Source: SIG607 sp045592625 (GTDB taxonomy: Bacteria > Bacillota > Clostridia > Oscillospirales > Acutalibacteraceae). From it: a stretch of DNA of 64,000 nucleotides. The notes beneath the pieces were generated by a model that ran no database searches, had not been told where the DNA came from, and was given only the letters and a program-made list of their open reading frames with translations. The stretch lies in the NCBI GenBank assembly GCA_045592625.1, contig JAZNVC010000012.1:1-64000 (forward strand), in the 5' to 3' direction. Positions 31,269 to 40,435 of the stretch are shown piece after piece. Position 1 is the stretch's first letter. Each line of letters opens with the position of its first letter. The translations under genes and the position numbers were made by a program.

Positions 31269-32099
31269 ATGGAAAAATCAGCCCATAAATTAGAACTGCT
31301 TAAAAGAATAGCAGAACTAGAAAAACAGGAATTATGGCATCTTGATGTAGAAGACGACCCTGAAACCTATCCGCTTATGCCGGATAAAATTGATTATCTT
31401 AATGAAAAACTTTCAAGTAAAATCCAGAACAAAATTGCCAACATTTTCGGTGCAAGGTTCTTTGACAAAATGATAGCGGATAGGAAGCTTATTATAAAAG
31501 AGGTTCGCGGTATTGAAAATTTTACAGCAGTTAAAGGTGGTAAAATTATTACTTGCAACCATTTCAGTGTTGGCGACAATTACGCAGTTTGGGTAGCGCT
31601 GAGAGATTATATGGAGGGCAAAATGCTTTACAAAGTAATTCGTGAGGGAAACTATACAAATCCGCCAAAGCCTTTTGGACTGTTTATGAGGCATTGCAAC
31701 ACCTTGCCGTTATCAAGTCAAAAAGCAACAATGATTAAGTTTATGAAATCCTTTGCCCAACTACTCGGTCGTGGAGAGACCATACTTATCTACCCCGAAC
31801 AAGGTATGTGGTGGAACTATAGGAAGCCTCGTCCTATGCAAGATGGGGCATTTTCTCTTGCTGTTCGAAACAAGGCACCTATTGTACCGATTTTTATCAC
31901 TACGGAAGATAGCGACGTTTTAGATGGTGATGGATTTTTCGTGCAAGAATATACAATGCACATTTTACCTGCGATTTACCCCGATGAAAGTCTTTCTAAT
32001 AGGGAAGCAAAACGGGATATGAAAAATAAAAATTATGAGGTCTGGGTTAAAACGTATGAAGAGTTTTACGGCAAACCTCTTAAATATGGTGAAGTATGA
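31269..32099 (+). CDS. PlsC-family acyltransferase
   Basis: 276 residues. The HX4D motif is in TCNHFSVGDNY, the second acyltransferase motif in LIYPEQGMWW and a third in RNKAPIVPIFI, as in 1-acyl-glycerol-3-phosphate acyltransferases. It starts at ATG 31269 (GAGGA eight bases upstream), five bases after the GT8 stop. The immediate neighbours suggest acylation of a glycolipid rather than housekeeping phospholipid synthesis, but this is inference. Confidence 0.87.
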   Translation: MEKSAHKLELLKRIAELEKQELWHLDVEDDPETYPLMPDKIDYLNEKLSSKIQNKIANIFGARFFDKMIADRKLIIKEVRGIENFTAVKGGKIITCNHFSVGDNYAVWVALRDYMEGKMLYKVIREGNYTNPPKPFGLFMRHCNTLPLSSQKATMIKFMKSFAQLLGRGETILIYPEQGMWWNYRKPRPMQDGAFSLAVRNKAPIVPIFITTEDSDVLDGDGFFVQEYTMHILPAIYPDESLSNREAKRDMKNKNYEVWVKTYEEFYGKPLKYGEV

Positions 32100-32674
32100 A
32101 ATTATATCTTTCAGTGATTGGCTTAGCGATGGTTATTGTTTCTGCCATAAATATTATTTTTGATACTGCAACTTGGTATAATGTGATTATAGCGGTTGTG
32201 TTATGCACAGCAGCGCAATTTGCACTTGACGGACTTATTGCAATTATAATTAATAAGATGCCCGATAAACTTTTTGCAGTGAATAATCCGTTATACAATG
32301 TATCCGAAACCGAAAAAAGCCTTTATAAAAAACTTAAGGTAAGGAATTGGAAAGACAAGGTTTGGGAACTTGGTGGGCTTGGGGGATTCAGCAAGAAAAA
32401 TCTTGCCAATCCTAACAGTCCCGCCTATATAGAAAAGTTTATTATTGAATGTAATAAGGGGGTACTAACCCACAGACTGTCTTATCCTATTGGTTTTTTG
32501 CCAATGATTTTTATACCCAATATCTGTGGATTAACCATAGCACTTCCTGTTGCAGTTGTTAATATATTCTTAAACATTTTACCAACACTTGCACTTCGAT
32601 ATAACACACCAAAGCTCCACGCTATGCTAAAACGCATGAACCGCAGGATAGAGCGAGTGGTAACATATAATTAA
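32096..32674 (+). CDS. CrtO-like glycosyl acyltransferase membrane protein
   Basis: 192 residues with about four transmembrane helices (near 5-25, 30-50, 130-150 and 155-175). The cytoplasmic core KKLKVRNWKDKVWELGGLGGF is the signature of the glycosyl-4,4'-diaponeurosporenoate acyltransferase (CrtO) family. There are no carotenoid genes here, so the substrate is more likely another glycolipid made with the GT8 and PlsC proteins. ATGA overlap couples it to plsC. Confidence 0.78.
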   Translation: MKLYLSVIGLAMVIVSAINIIFDTATWYNVIIAVVLCTAAQFALDGLIAIIINKMPDKLFAVNNPLYNVSETEKSLYKKLKVRNWKDKVWELGGLGGFSKKNLANPNSPAYIEKFIIECNKGVLTHRLSYPIGFLPMIFIPNICGLTIALPVAVVNIFLNILPTLALRYNTPKLHAMLKRMNRRIERVVTYN

Positions 32675-32683
32675 GACAATGTA

Positions 32684-32720
32684 AAATGCCTTTCTGCGTT
32701 TGGCGGAAAGGCATTTTTTT
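32684..32720. terminator. Bidirectional terminator
   Basis: AAATGCCTTTC pairs with GAAAGGCATTT, followed by a T run; convergent genes lie on both sides. Confidence 0.88.
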
Positions 32721-32747
32721 ATAATTTATGATAGAGTTATAAACGCT

Positions 32748-33428
32748 TTATTCCAGTTTGCTTCTTAGTTTAAGAGCGTCTTTAAATATGAAGTTTTTAT
32801 TTAATATGGAACTTGCATGTCCGATTATAAAACCGTTGAGTATTGTGCATACGATGGTGCCCCAATTAATTCCCACGAAGGTGCCGAAAAAAATTAAGGC
32901 TAAGGCAACGCTAAAAACAAAACTGCAAAAATCATATATCGTTTTAACTTTTCCAATTTTTACATTGGTTTTTTGCGTAATTTCTTTTACAAACAACTCA
33001 TATGCAGCAGGGGGAAGATATGTATGAAATAAAAGTGCTACACCTATAGAACATATTATCATTCCAAAAAGGAAATATATTATTTGCCATACTATTCCTT
33101 GAAGGTTAATAAGAGCAACGAGACTTATAGCAATATCAAGAAATATTCCGTATATAAAAGCGGTTGCAAAGGATAAAAAATAACTTTTTTTAACCTTACG
33201 CATAATCAGAGATAAAAGAATCAGTAAACAAGCCTGAAAAAAATATTCGGACATTCCAAATGAAAAAAACGGAAGAAACCCTGATACCTTCAAATGTATG
33301 AGATATGCAGGTGCAACAATCATTGACATACCGAAATTTGCTTTTTCCATTAGTGCAGTACCCAGAGCCAACACTATAACTCCCAAAATGTAAGCAATTT
33401 CACAGTAAAACACTTTTGCCTTTTTCAT
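32748..33428 (-). CDS. YczE/YitT-like integral membrane protein
   Basis: 226 residues with five or six transmembrane helices. The N-terminal ILGVIVLALGTALMEKANFGMS and later FIYGIFLDIAISL match the YczE/YyaS/YitT (DUF6198-like) family, whose transport role is not established. ATG 33428 with GGAGG is used; the track TTG further up is inside the leader. Monocistronic, ending at the shared hairpin. Confidence 0.8.
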   Translation of the reverse strand: MKKAKVFYCEIAYILGVIVLALGTALMEKANFGMSMIVAPAYLIHLKVSGFLPFFSFGMSEYFFQACLLILLSLIMRKVKKSYFLSFATAFIYGIFLDIAISLVALINLQGIVWQIIYFLFGMIICSIGVALLFHTYLPPAAYELFVKEITQKTNVKIGKVKTIYDFCSFVFSVALALIFFGTFVGINWGTIVCTILNGFIIGHASSILNKNFIFKDALKLRSKLE

Positions 33429-33532
33429 AAATGCCTCCAAACAGCATAATACTATTTAATAAAAACTCGAATTTTCTCGTATTTTGTAATTATACTATAT
33501 TAATGAGGATAATCAAGAAAATGTTTTAAAAT

Positions 33533-34360
33533 CTATTTAAACCGCTGAGCATAGCCGCATCTTTTACAGAGGTCTTCACAGGCCTTTCGGTTATTAAAAC
33601 CTTTTACTATAGCGGTGGCTTTTGGACTGTTAAGTATATCTTCGATATTTTCACTAAAAATATTGCCCAGTTTTATAGTTCCTTCGCTGTCCAGACAGCA
33701 GGGGACAACGGTGCCATCCGAAAGAATGCCGAAATGGTCTCTTAGTCCGTAACAGAACAGGTTTTCACCTTGAATAACGGCATCCTTATCGGGCCAACTA
33801 AAGCGTTCTCCGTACTCTAAAAACAGTCGGTCACGGATACGAAGCCCTTTGGTGTTAGGGGTCCATTCTCCCTTTATCTCACCCTTTAAAAATTCTATAG
33901 CCTGATTATTTTTGCCGTTATCATATCCACTGTTCCAAAGTCTTAACACTACTATTGTTCCGCTTTTATTGGCAGATTCCGCAAACTTTGCAACCTCACT
34001 TAAATATTTCTTATGCTTTTTATTGTCGTTACCCTCGAAACTGTGAAGAGAAATACTGACTTTATGTACCTTTTTATTAATAAGAATATGTCCTTTTTCC
34101 TTTAACAGAGTGCCGTTGGTGGTGATAACCGATTTAAAACCCAAAGACGTGGCAATAGTGATAAACTTCTCTAAATCAGGGTGGGTTAAGGGTTCTCCCA
34201 ACAGATGATAATATAGGTAATCGGTGTGGGGCTTTATCTTGTGCAAAACAGCAGCAAATTCTGCTGAATTCATTCTTTTTGGCGGTCTTTTTGTGCCGTG
34301 GCAAAAAGAACAGTTCATATTGCAGGTGTTGGTTATTTCCACGTAAACCTTTGAGTACAA
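33533..34360 (-). CDS. Radical SAM protein with SPASM-like C-terminus
   Basis: About 275 residues. CNMNCSFC is the CxxxCxxC motif that binds the [4Fe-4S] cluster and SAM; GEPLTHPDL follows as the usual SAM-contact strand. The C-terminal half has CC in VVPCCLDSEG plus CEDLCKRCGYA, giving an auxiliary SPASM-type cluster. These often modify peptides or proteins, but no precursor peptide gene was seen next to it. The start is taken as TTG 34360 after AAGGGGGG; an ATG 54 bases upstream lacks a ribosome site. Confidence 0.83.
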   Translation of the reverse strand: MYSKVYVEITNTCNMNCSFCHGTKRPPKRMNSAEFAAVLHKIKPHTDYLYYHLLGEPLTHPDLEKFITIATSLGFKSVITTNGTLLKEKGHILINKKVHKVSISLHSFEGNDNKKHKKYLSEVAKFAESANKSGTIVVLRLWNSGYDNGKNNQAIEFLKGEIKGEWTPNTKGLRIRDRLFLEYGERFSWPDKDAVIQGENLFCYGLRDHFGILSDGTVVPCCLDSEGTIKLGNIFSENIEDILNSPKATAIVKGFNNRKACEDLCKRCGYAQRFK

Positions 34361-34443
34361 GCTATCGCCCCCCTTTGTTTTCTGTATTGTATCACACTTT
34401 TTTGAAAAATGCAAAAAATTCCACTAAAATTAGAAGGCTTTTA

Positions 34444-34472
34444 TTGACAAAATTTATACTTCGTGATATGAT
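34444..34472 (+). promoter_or_regulatory. Promoter of the PadR operon
   Basis: TTGACA (34444-34449), 17 bases, TATGAT (34467-34472). It is about 24 bases before ATG 34497, so the leader is very short, and PadR could bind here. Confidence 0.8.
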
Positions 34473-34496
34473 GTATTACATAAAAGGAGGTATTGC

Positions 34497-34817
34497 ATGG
34501 ATATTCAGTTAAAACGAGGACTTTTGGACGTGTGCGTACTTTCTGCCATAAAGGACGGGGAATCTTACGGATATAAGATTATTAAGGATATGAAGCCGTA
34601 TATAGTGCTTTCCGAATCTACTCTATATACAATTCTTAAACGTTTGGAAACGGCAGATATGCTGACCGTTCGTATCGCAGAATATGACGGCAGACTCAGA
34701 AAGTATTATCATATTACAAATAGTGGCATAGCACGTATAGAAGAATTTAAAAACGATTGGAAAGAAATTTTGTCAATATATAAATTTGTGACAAAGGAGG
34801 GCGCTGCAAATGACTAA
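34497..34817 (+). CDS. PadR-family transcriptional regulator
   Basis: 106 residues, the short PadR form. LKRGLLDVCVLSAIKDGESYGYKIIKDM is the N-terminal signature, ESTLYTILKRLETADML the recognition helix and RKYYHITNSG the wing. It very likely represses its own operon. AAAGGAGG precedes ATG. It overlaps the DUF1700 gene by 8 bases. Confidence 0.9.
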   Translation: MDIQLKRGLLDVCVLSAIKDGESYGYKIIKDMKPYIVLSESTLYTILKRLETADMLTVRIAEYDGRLRKYYHITNSGIARIEEFKNDWKEILSIYKFVTKEGAAND

Positions 34818-35412
34818 AAACGATTTTCTTATGTCTTTAAAAGATAAACTGTCGGGTTTGCCTAAAGATGACTTTAATGAACGCCTTGATTTCTATAGTG
34901 AAATGATAGATGATAAGATAGAAGACGGGATAAGCGAAGAACAGGCTGTTATGGAAATTGGAACCATTGATGAGATTTTTGCACAGATTATAAACGAAGT
35001 ACCTTTTAGAAAAATAGTAAAAGAAAAAATAAGACGCAAGAAAAAACGCAAGGTTTGGGAAAGCGTACTTATTATAGTTGGTTCGCCTGTTTGGGTTCCT
35101 GTTTTAATTGCAATTTTGGCAGTTGTTATTTCGCTTTATCTTACTGTTTGGGTTGTGCTGGTTTGCTTTTATATAACATCTATTTCCATGTTTATATCGG
35201 CAATAGGGGGCTTTATAATGGCTGTAGCACAAATGATAAGCGGAAATTATCCTATAGGTGTTTTATTTATTGGTGCTGCCTTTTTCTTGATAGGACTGGG
35301 AATTCTTATTATTTTAGGAATAAGAGTTATTGCAAAGGGCTTTTTAATGCTTACTCAAAAAACAGTTAAAGGCTTAAAAAAACTACTTGTAAATAAGGGG
35401 GATGCACAATGA
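34810..35412 (+). CDS. DUF1700 (HAAS-domain) membrane protein
   Basis: 200 residues. The N-terminal soluble helix bundle (FLMSLKDKLSGLPKDDFNERLDFYSEMIDDKIEDG, then EEQAVMEIG) is the HAAS/DUF1700 domain, followed by a basic stretch (KEKIRRKKKRK) and about three transmembrane helices. PadR, DUF1700 and DUF4097 form a widely conserved Firmicute trio thought to monitor the envelope. It overlaps the next gene by four bases (ATGA). Confidence 0.9.
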   Translation: MTKNDFLMSLKDKLSGLPKDDFNERLDFYSEMIDDKIEDGISEEQAVMEIGTIDEIFAQIINEVPFRKIVKEKIRRKKKRKVWESVLIIVGSPVWVPVLIAILAVVISLYLTVWVVLVCFYITSISMFISAIGGFIMAVAQMISGNYPIGVLFIGAAFFLIGLGILIILGIRVIAKGFLMLTQKTVKGLKKLLVNKGDAQ

Positions 35413-36368
35413 AAAAAATTAAATCTTTGCTTATTGTGGCTCTTGCTTTAATGGTTATAGGCGGTATTATTTTTACTGGAGTGATGATGGTGCTTGACTG
35501 GGATTTTAAAAAACTGTCAACCGTTAAATACGAAACGAACAGTTATGAAATTGAAGATTTTAAGAATATAAAAATAACCACCTCTACTGCAAAAATTATT
35601 TTCAAACCTAGTACTGACGGCAAAAACAAGGTGGTTTGTTTTGAAGAATCAAATGAAAAACATCAAGTTGCGTTAAATGAAGACACATTAACCATCACTG
35701 AGCAAAACACAAAAAAGTGGTATCAATATATGGGCATTGATTTTTATTCACCTTCCATTACCCTTTATCTAGCTGAAGGTGAATATGGTGATTTGTTTTT
35801 TAAGGCAAGTACAGGCGACCTTATAATCCCTGAGGAGTTCACCTTTAAAGATTTAGACCTTTCCTTTAGCACAGGCGACGTTACGATAAACGCAAAAAAA
35901 CTGGACGAAATAAAAGTAATGACAAGTACAGGAGATATAACGGTAGAAAACCTTTTGGTTAAAAGTCTTGAACTTACTGCTTCTACAGGTAAAATAGTAG
36001 TAAATAATGTTAAAAGCGAGGGCGACATTAATTTAAAGGTTTCTACGGGAAAAACAATCCTTTCTGATATTTCTTGTGAAAATTTCACCTCAAAGGGCGG
36101 TACGGGCAAAATATCCCTTAAAAGCGTTATAGCCAATGAAAAACTTTGCATTGTAAGGGATACAGGCGACGTAGAACTTGATAACTGTGACGGTGCACAA
36201 ATCAGTATTACTACAGATACGGGTGACGTTTCGGGCAGTTTAAAGAGCGAAAAGGTATTTATTGTCAAAACCCATACGGGAAGAGTTAAAGTGCCTGACA
36301 CTATAACCGGCGGAAAGTGTGAAATCACTACCGATACGGGAGACATTCAAATAGTATTAAATAAGTAA
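35409..36368 (+). CDS. DUF4097 beta-helix (adhesin-like) protein
   Basis: 319 residues. One N-terminal transmembrane helix (about 8-28) anchors a domain built of repeated beta-strands with recurring STGD/DTGD turns (for example ASTGDLIIPEE, MTSTGDITVE, TDTGDVSGS), the DUF4097 right-handed beta-helix. It should face outside the membrane. It is the last gene of the PadR operon. No Cys or catalytic site is seen. Confidence 0.88.
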   Translation: MKKIKSLLIVALALMVIGGIIFTGVMMVLDWDFKKLSTVKYETNSYEIEDFKNIKITTSTAKIIFKPSTDGKNKVVCFEESNEKHQVALNEDTLTITEQNTKKWYQYMGIDFYSPSITLYLAEGEYGDLFFKASTGDLIIPEEFTFKDLDLSFSTGDVTINAKKLDEIKVMTSTGDITVENLLVKSLELTASTGKIVVNNVKSEGDINLKVSTGKTILSDISCENFTSKGGTGKISLKSVIANEKLCIVRDTGDVELDNCDGAQISITTDTGDVSGSLKSEKVFIVKTHTGRVKVPDTITGGKCEITTDTGDIQIVLNK

Positions 36369-36491
36369 AATAGTATAAGATATAATTGTTTTAAAACAAA
36401 AGAATAAAGTTTATAAAATCTAACAAAATTTCTTTTTTTTATATTGCAATATTATGATTAAATGTTATAATGAAATTCAGAAGGTGATATT

Positions 36492-38072
36492 ATGAAAGAA
36501 ATAAAGGAATTAAAATTTGAAGAATTAAGTGTTGACCAAAAACTTGGTATGATTCACTCGGCTGTAGTTAACTGTAATCCAGGCCGTGAAATGCAAATGG
36601 AGTTTTTGTTTGAACGCATAAAGAATCATGCACTTGGTGCTATTTGGATTCCCAGCAATGCTGACTATACCGAGGATTTAATCAAAAAGGTAAGAGAAAT
36701 TGCCGATTATCCGATTCTTATTATGACCGATGCAGAAAACGGTTTTGGCGAATATCAAATTGGTCTTAGAAACTGTACTGCACGTACCGGTGACGAACAA
36801 AATGCTTACGTTTTTGGTAAAAGCGTAGGTGTTCTGGCAAAGAATATGGGATATGACGTAGTCTGCAGTCCTATTCTCGACCACAGCGAAGAAGGTTCTG
36901 CCCGTTGCTTTAGCTCGGATAAATACATAGTAGCAAAAATGGCGGCTGCAGAGGCAAGGGGAATGAGAGATGGCGGTATTTTGACTGTAGGAAAGCACTA
37001 TCCAAGCCCACGACATGAGTTGGAAATCGACTCTCATATGGCTGAGGCTATTTCCTATCAGACAAAAGAAGAACTTATAGAAGATGGACTTTATGCATAT
37101 AAAGAACTTATTAAAGAAGGACTTTTAGACGGTCTTATGACTACTCACCATAAAGTTGTTAAGATTGACCCCGAATATCCTGCCAGCCTTTCAAAGCCTC
37201 TTATTGATATAATTAAGGATGAGGGCTTCGAAGGTTTCTTCATTACCGACGCTCTTGATATGATGGGCATTCGTGCTAAATTCGGTGCGGTAGAAAGCAA
37301 AGGCCTTGCAATTAAAGCGGGTAATGATTTTGCTTTGACCTATTCTATGGATCCTATAGGCGATCAAAAGAAAATAAACGATTGCTATGAAATGGGTATA
37401 ATTTCTGATGAGCGTTTGGATGAAGCCGTTAAAAAGGTGCTCGAAGTACAGCATAAGGCTTACGAAATGAGCAAAAACAGAAAATGCGATTCTTTAAGCG
37501 AAGAAGATATAACCCGTCTTAAAAACATTGAGAAAAATGCTATTTGTGCCAAGGTTGACGAAGGACTGAAACCCTCTATATCAAGAGACGGAAAACACAT
37601 TTTCGCAGTTATGGTAAGAAACGAAATGGATACAACCGGTGTAGCAGTGGATACATTTAGAAGCGATTGGCTATTTCCCGAAATGGTTAAAAAGCAGATT
37701 TTGAGTTTATTTCCAAATTCAAAGGTTGTTTTTATAAGTCAGTTGCCTACTCAACGTGACAATCATTTGGTGCTTACTTATTCCAGTAGCTGTGAAGACG
37801 TAATATTACTTACATTCTCTGAGCAACAGGCGTATATTGGAATTGACTATATAACACACCGTGCCGTAGCACTTATAAAAGCCTTGCAATATACCGACAG
37901 AATTTCAGCACTTGTTCATTTCGGTAATCCTTGTGTGCTTGATGCCTTGCCTCATATTCCCCGATATATTTTGGGTGATACCTCAAAGGGCAGTGTAGAT
38001 GCCTGCATTCAGGTTCTTGCAGGAGAAATCGAAGCTAAAGGCACCCCCACTTACAAATATACTTTAAATTAA
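36492..38072 (+). CDS. Glycoside hydrolase family 3 protein (NagZ-like)
   Basis: 526 residues. The GH3 barrel shows the nucleophile Asp in FFITDALDMMG and a catalytic dyad region KHYPSPRHELEIDSH, comparable to the KHFPGHGxxxxDSH loop of beta-N-acetylhexosaminidases but with one extra residue and no Gly after the Pro. A C-terminal domain of about 180 residues follows the barrel. There is no signal peptide, so it would act on imported amino sugars or muropeptides in the cytosol. The altered loop leaves substrate and activity open. GAAGGTG precedes ATG. Confidence 0.82.
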   Translation: MKEIKELKFEELSVDQKLGMIHSAVVNCNPGREMQMEFLFERIKNHALGAIWIPSNADYTEDLIKKVREIADYPILIMTDAENGFGEYQIGLRNCTARTGDEQNAYVFGKSVGVLAKNMGYDVVCSPILDHSEEGSARCFSSDKYIVAKMAAAEARGMRDGGILTVGKHYPSPRHELEIDSHMAEAISYQTKEELIEDGLYAYKELIKEGLLDGLMTTHHKVVKIDPEYPASLSKPLIDIIKDEGFEGFFITDALDMMGIRAKFGAVESKGLAIKAGNDFALTYSMDPIGDQKKINDCYEMGIISDERLDEAVKKVLEVQHKAYEMSKNRKCDSLSEEDITRLKNIEKNAICAKVDEGLKPSISRDGKHIFAVMVRNEMDTTGVAVDTFRSDWLFPEMVKKQILSLFPNSKVVFISQLPTQRDNHLVLTYSSSCEDVILLTFSEQQAYIGIDYITHRAVALIKALQYTDRISALVHFGNPCVLDALPHIPRYILGDTSKGSVDACIQVLAGEIEAKGTPTYKYTLN

Positions 38073-38076
38073 TTTT

Positions 38077-38110
38077 AAAACCGCACATTAAATATGTGCG
38101 GTTTCACTTT
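38077..38110 (+). terminator. Terminator of the GH3 gene
   Basis: AAACCGCACAT pairs with ATGTGCGGTTT, followed by a short T-rich stretch. Confidence 0.8.
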
Positions 38111-38198
38111 TTATAAAAAATCAACGTATATTTTGTTGAAAAGGGTTAGTAATTATAGTATATTAATTATATAAGGATTAGCAGTATAGGAGTTTTTT

Positions 38199-39728
38199 AT
38201 GTCGCACATTTTCGCATCCCTGAAGGAATCATTAACATCGGTATTACCAATAGCTGTTATTGTACTGATTCTTTCGGTTACATTGGTTTCATTGGCAGCA
38301 GGTGTTTTGGTATTATTTGTATTTGGAACGATTATGCTCATTGTAGGAATGAGTTTTTTTACTGTCGGTTCAACAATATCAATGGAACCTTTAGGCGACG
38401 GTATGGGTAAATCCCTTAATAAGAATAAAAAGATTTTTATTCCCCTTATTATATGCTTTGTACTAGGCTTTTTAATTACAGTTTCTGAGCCTGATTTACA
38501 GGTACTTGCCGAGCAGGTGCCCACAATACCTAATTCACTACTTATAAATTGCGTAGGTATTGGTGTGGGAATTTTTTTAAGTATTACCCTTATCAGAAAC
38601 AAAAAAAGAATTCCTTTAAGACTTTTACTCCTGATTTTTTATATCCTCATAATAGGTGTTTCATTCTTTGCACCAAAGGAATTTGTTTCAACGGCATTTG
38701 ATTCCGGCGGAGTTACCACAGGACCTATTACCGTTCCTTTTATAATGGCTCTCGGTGCCGGTCTTGCGGCAAGCAAAAACGGAAAACATACGGGTGAGCA
38801 AAGCTTTGGACTTGTCGCTCTTTGCAGTATAGGACCTATTTTATCGGTACTTTTACTTAGTATTTTTTATAAGCCTGAGGCAACTACTTCTGTATATGAA
38901 ATAGCTGAAATTTTAACCACCAAACAGGCATTTAAGCAGTTTTCAACTGCACTGCCTGTATATGCCCAAGAGGTTGCAGGTGCATTTGTGCCTATTGTTA
39001 TTTTGTTCGTTGTTTTTCAGCTTATAACCCGAAGATATCAATGGCATACAATATTAAGAATGTCAATAGGCTTTGTATATACTTATATCGGACTTGTGCT
39101 GTTTTTGACGGGTGCTAATGTAGGCTTTATGCCGGCAGGCAGACTTATAGGTGCCGAAATAGCAGGTAGCTCTTATAAATCTTTGCTTGTTCCTATAGGT
39201 GTGCTTATGGGTTACTTTGTTGTTTCTGCTGAGCCTGCGGTACACTCCCTTAAAAGACAGGTTAGTGAAATTACAAGCGGTGCAATTTCACAAAAAGCAG
39301 TTGCTGTTTCACTTTCTGTAGGTGTTGCATTTTCTGTGGGAATTTCAATGTTAAGAGTTCTTACAGGCATATCAATAATGCCGTTTTTAATAGTGGGTTA
39401 CGGCATATCTCTTATAATAAGCTTCTTTGTTCCCAGTATTTATACAGGTATTGCATTTGACTCAGGCGGTGTTGCCAGCGGACCTATGACATCAACCTTT
39501 ATGCTTCCGTTTGCTATGGGTGCTTGCGAAGCAATAGGCGGTAATGTAATGACCGATGCTTTTGGTATTGTGGCTATGATTGCAATGGCTCCCCTTATAA
39601 CCATACAGATATTAGGTTTGCTTGAAAGAAGCAAACGTGCAAGAACTATAAGGAAATTCCATATAGAAATCGGTACCGTAGAGGACGATGTTATATTCTT
39701 TGATGAGGAGGATATGATAAATGAATAA
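38199..39728 (+). CDS. DUF1538 membrane protein (two-repeat transporter-like)
   Basis: 509 residues with about 12 transmembrane helices in two repeats. The paired motif TAFDSGGVTTGPITVPFIMALGAG in the first half and IAFDSGGVASGPMTSTFMLPFAMG in the second half marks the duplicated DUF1538 domain. The family is transporter-like with unknown substrate. A PII-like gene overlaps its end by 8 bases, suggesting that the PII-like protein regulates the membrane protein, as PII does with AmtB. Basic residues at the C-terminus precede an acidic tail. Confidence 0.85.
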   Translation: MSHIFASLKESLTSVLPIAVIVLILSVTLVSLAAGVLVLFVFGTIMLIVGMSFFTVGSTISMEPLGDGMGKSLNKNKKIFIPLIICFVLGFLITVSEPDLQVLAEQVPTIPNSLLINCVGIGVGIFLSITLIRNKKRIPLRLLLLIFYILIIGVSFFAPKEFVSTAFDSGGVTTGPITVPFIMALGAGLAASKNGKHTGEQSFGLVALCSIGPILSVLLLSIFYKPEATTSVYEIAEILTTKQAFKQFSTALPVYAQEVAGAFVPIVILFVVFQLITRRYQWHTILRMSIGFVYTYIGLVLFLTGANVGFMPAGRLIGAEIAGSSYKSLLVPIGVLMGYFVVSAEPAVHSLKRQVSEITSGAISQKAVAVSLSVGVAFSVGISMLRVLTGISIMPFLIVGYGISLIISFFVPSIYTGIAFDSGGVASGPMTSTFMLPFAMGACEAIGGNVMTDAFGIVAMIAMAPLITIQILGLLERSKRARTIRKFHIEIGTVEDDVIFFDEEDMINE

Positions 39729-40389
39729 AAAAATCATGGTGCTTTTGTCTATCGTCGAACGGGATAAAGGGAAAAAACTTATTAAAGAATTAAAAAACAT
39801 AAATATCAAGTTTAATTTTCAAATGGTAGGACTTGGTACTGCTCCCACCGAAATGATGGATATTTTCGGACTTGGCAGTAACGATAAGGATATAATTGTA
39901 AGTCTTGCAGCCGAAACTGATGTTAAGGATATGATGTCAAACTTCGGCACACTGTTTTCAAGCACTTCAAAATATGGCGGTCTTATGATAATTCTTGATG
40001 TGTCTGCCGCCGGCAGAGTGCTGACCGAAATACTTAATTTTAATGACAGTAAAAATATTGAAAAGGGAAACGGTATTATGAAAAACGAACATCATAACAA
40101 TTTGATTATTATATCGGTAAACGAAGGCTATAGCGAAAACGTAATGCAGGTTGCCAGAAAAGCGGGAGCCACAGGTGGAACAATTATTAAGGGAAGACTT
40201 GCGGATTCTGAACAATTTGCAGAGTTTATTAAAAATGATATTGACGGAGAACGTGAAATGCTTTGCATACTTGCTCCGCTAAAGGCAAGTCGCCAAATAA
40301 TGGAGGACGTAAATAAAGAATTCGGTATTAATTCTCAGGCAAACGGAATTGTGTTTGCCGTACCTACCGAGAAAGCCTATAAAATATAA
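39721..40389 (+). CDS. Tandem PII-like signalling protein
   Basis: 222 residues containing two PII-like ferredoxin-fold domains (about 1-110 and 123-222). The second has SVNEGYSENVMQVARKAGATGGTIIKGR, the canonical PII-like pattern, and ends FAVPTEKAYKI. The first is more diverged. PII-like proteins bind nucleotides and control partner membrane proteins. The partner here should be the overlapping DUF1538 protein. AGGAGGA precedes ATG. Confidence 0.83.
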   Translation: MNKKIMVLLSIVERDKGKKLIKELKNINIKFNFQMVGLGTAPTEMMDIFGLGSNDKDIIVSLAAETDVKDMMSNFGTLFSSTSKYGGLMIILDVSAAGRVLTEILNFNDSKNIEKGNGIMKNEHHNNLIIISVNEGYSENVMQVARKAGATGGTIIKGRLADSEQFAEFIKNDIDGEREMLCILAPLKASRQIMEDVNKEFGINSQANGIVFAVPTEKAYKI

Positions 40390-40398
40390 CTAAAATCC

Positions 40399-40430
40399 AA
40401 AGGACCTATATCGCTTGATATAGGCCCTTT
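40399..40430. terminator. Bidirectional terminator
   Basis: AAAGG-CCTATATC pairs with GATATAGG-CCTTT around a small loop; convergent genes lie on each side. Confidence 0.85.
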
Positions 40431-40435
40431 AATTA

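Noticed and set aside
32096..32674. Carotenoid (staphyloxanthin) pathway
   Set aside because: CrtO-like acyltransferase alone is not evidence; no desaturase or synthase is near.
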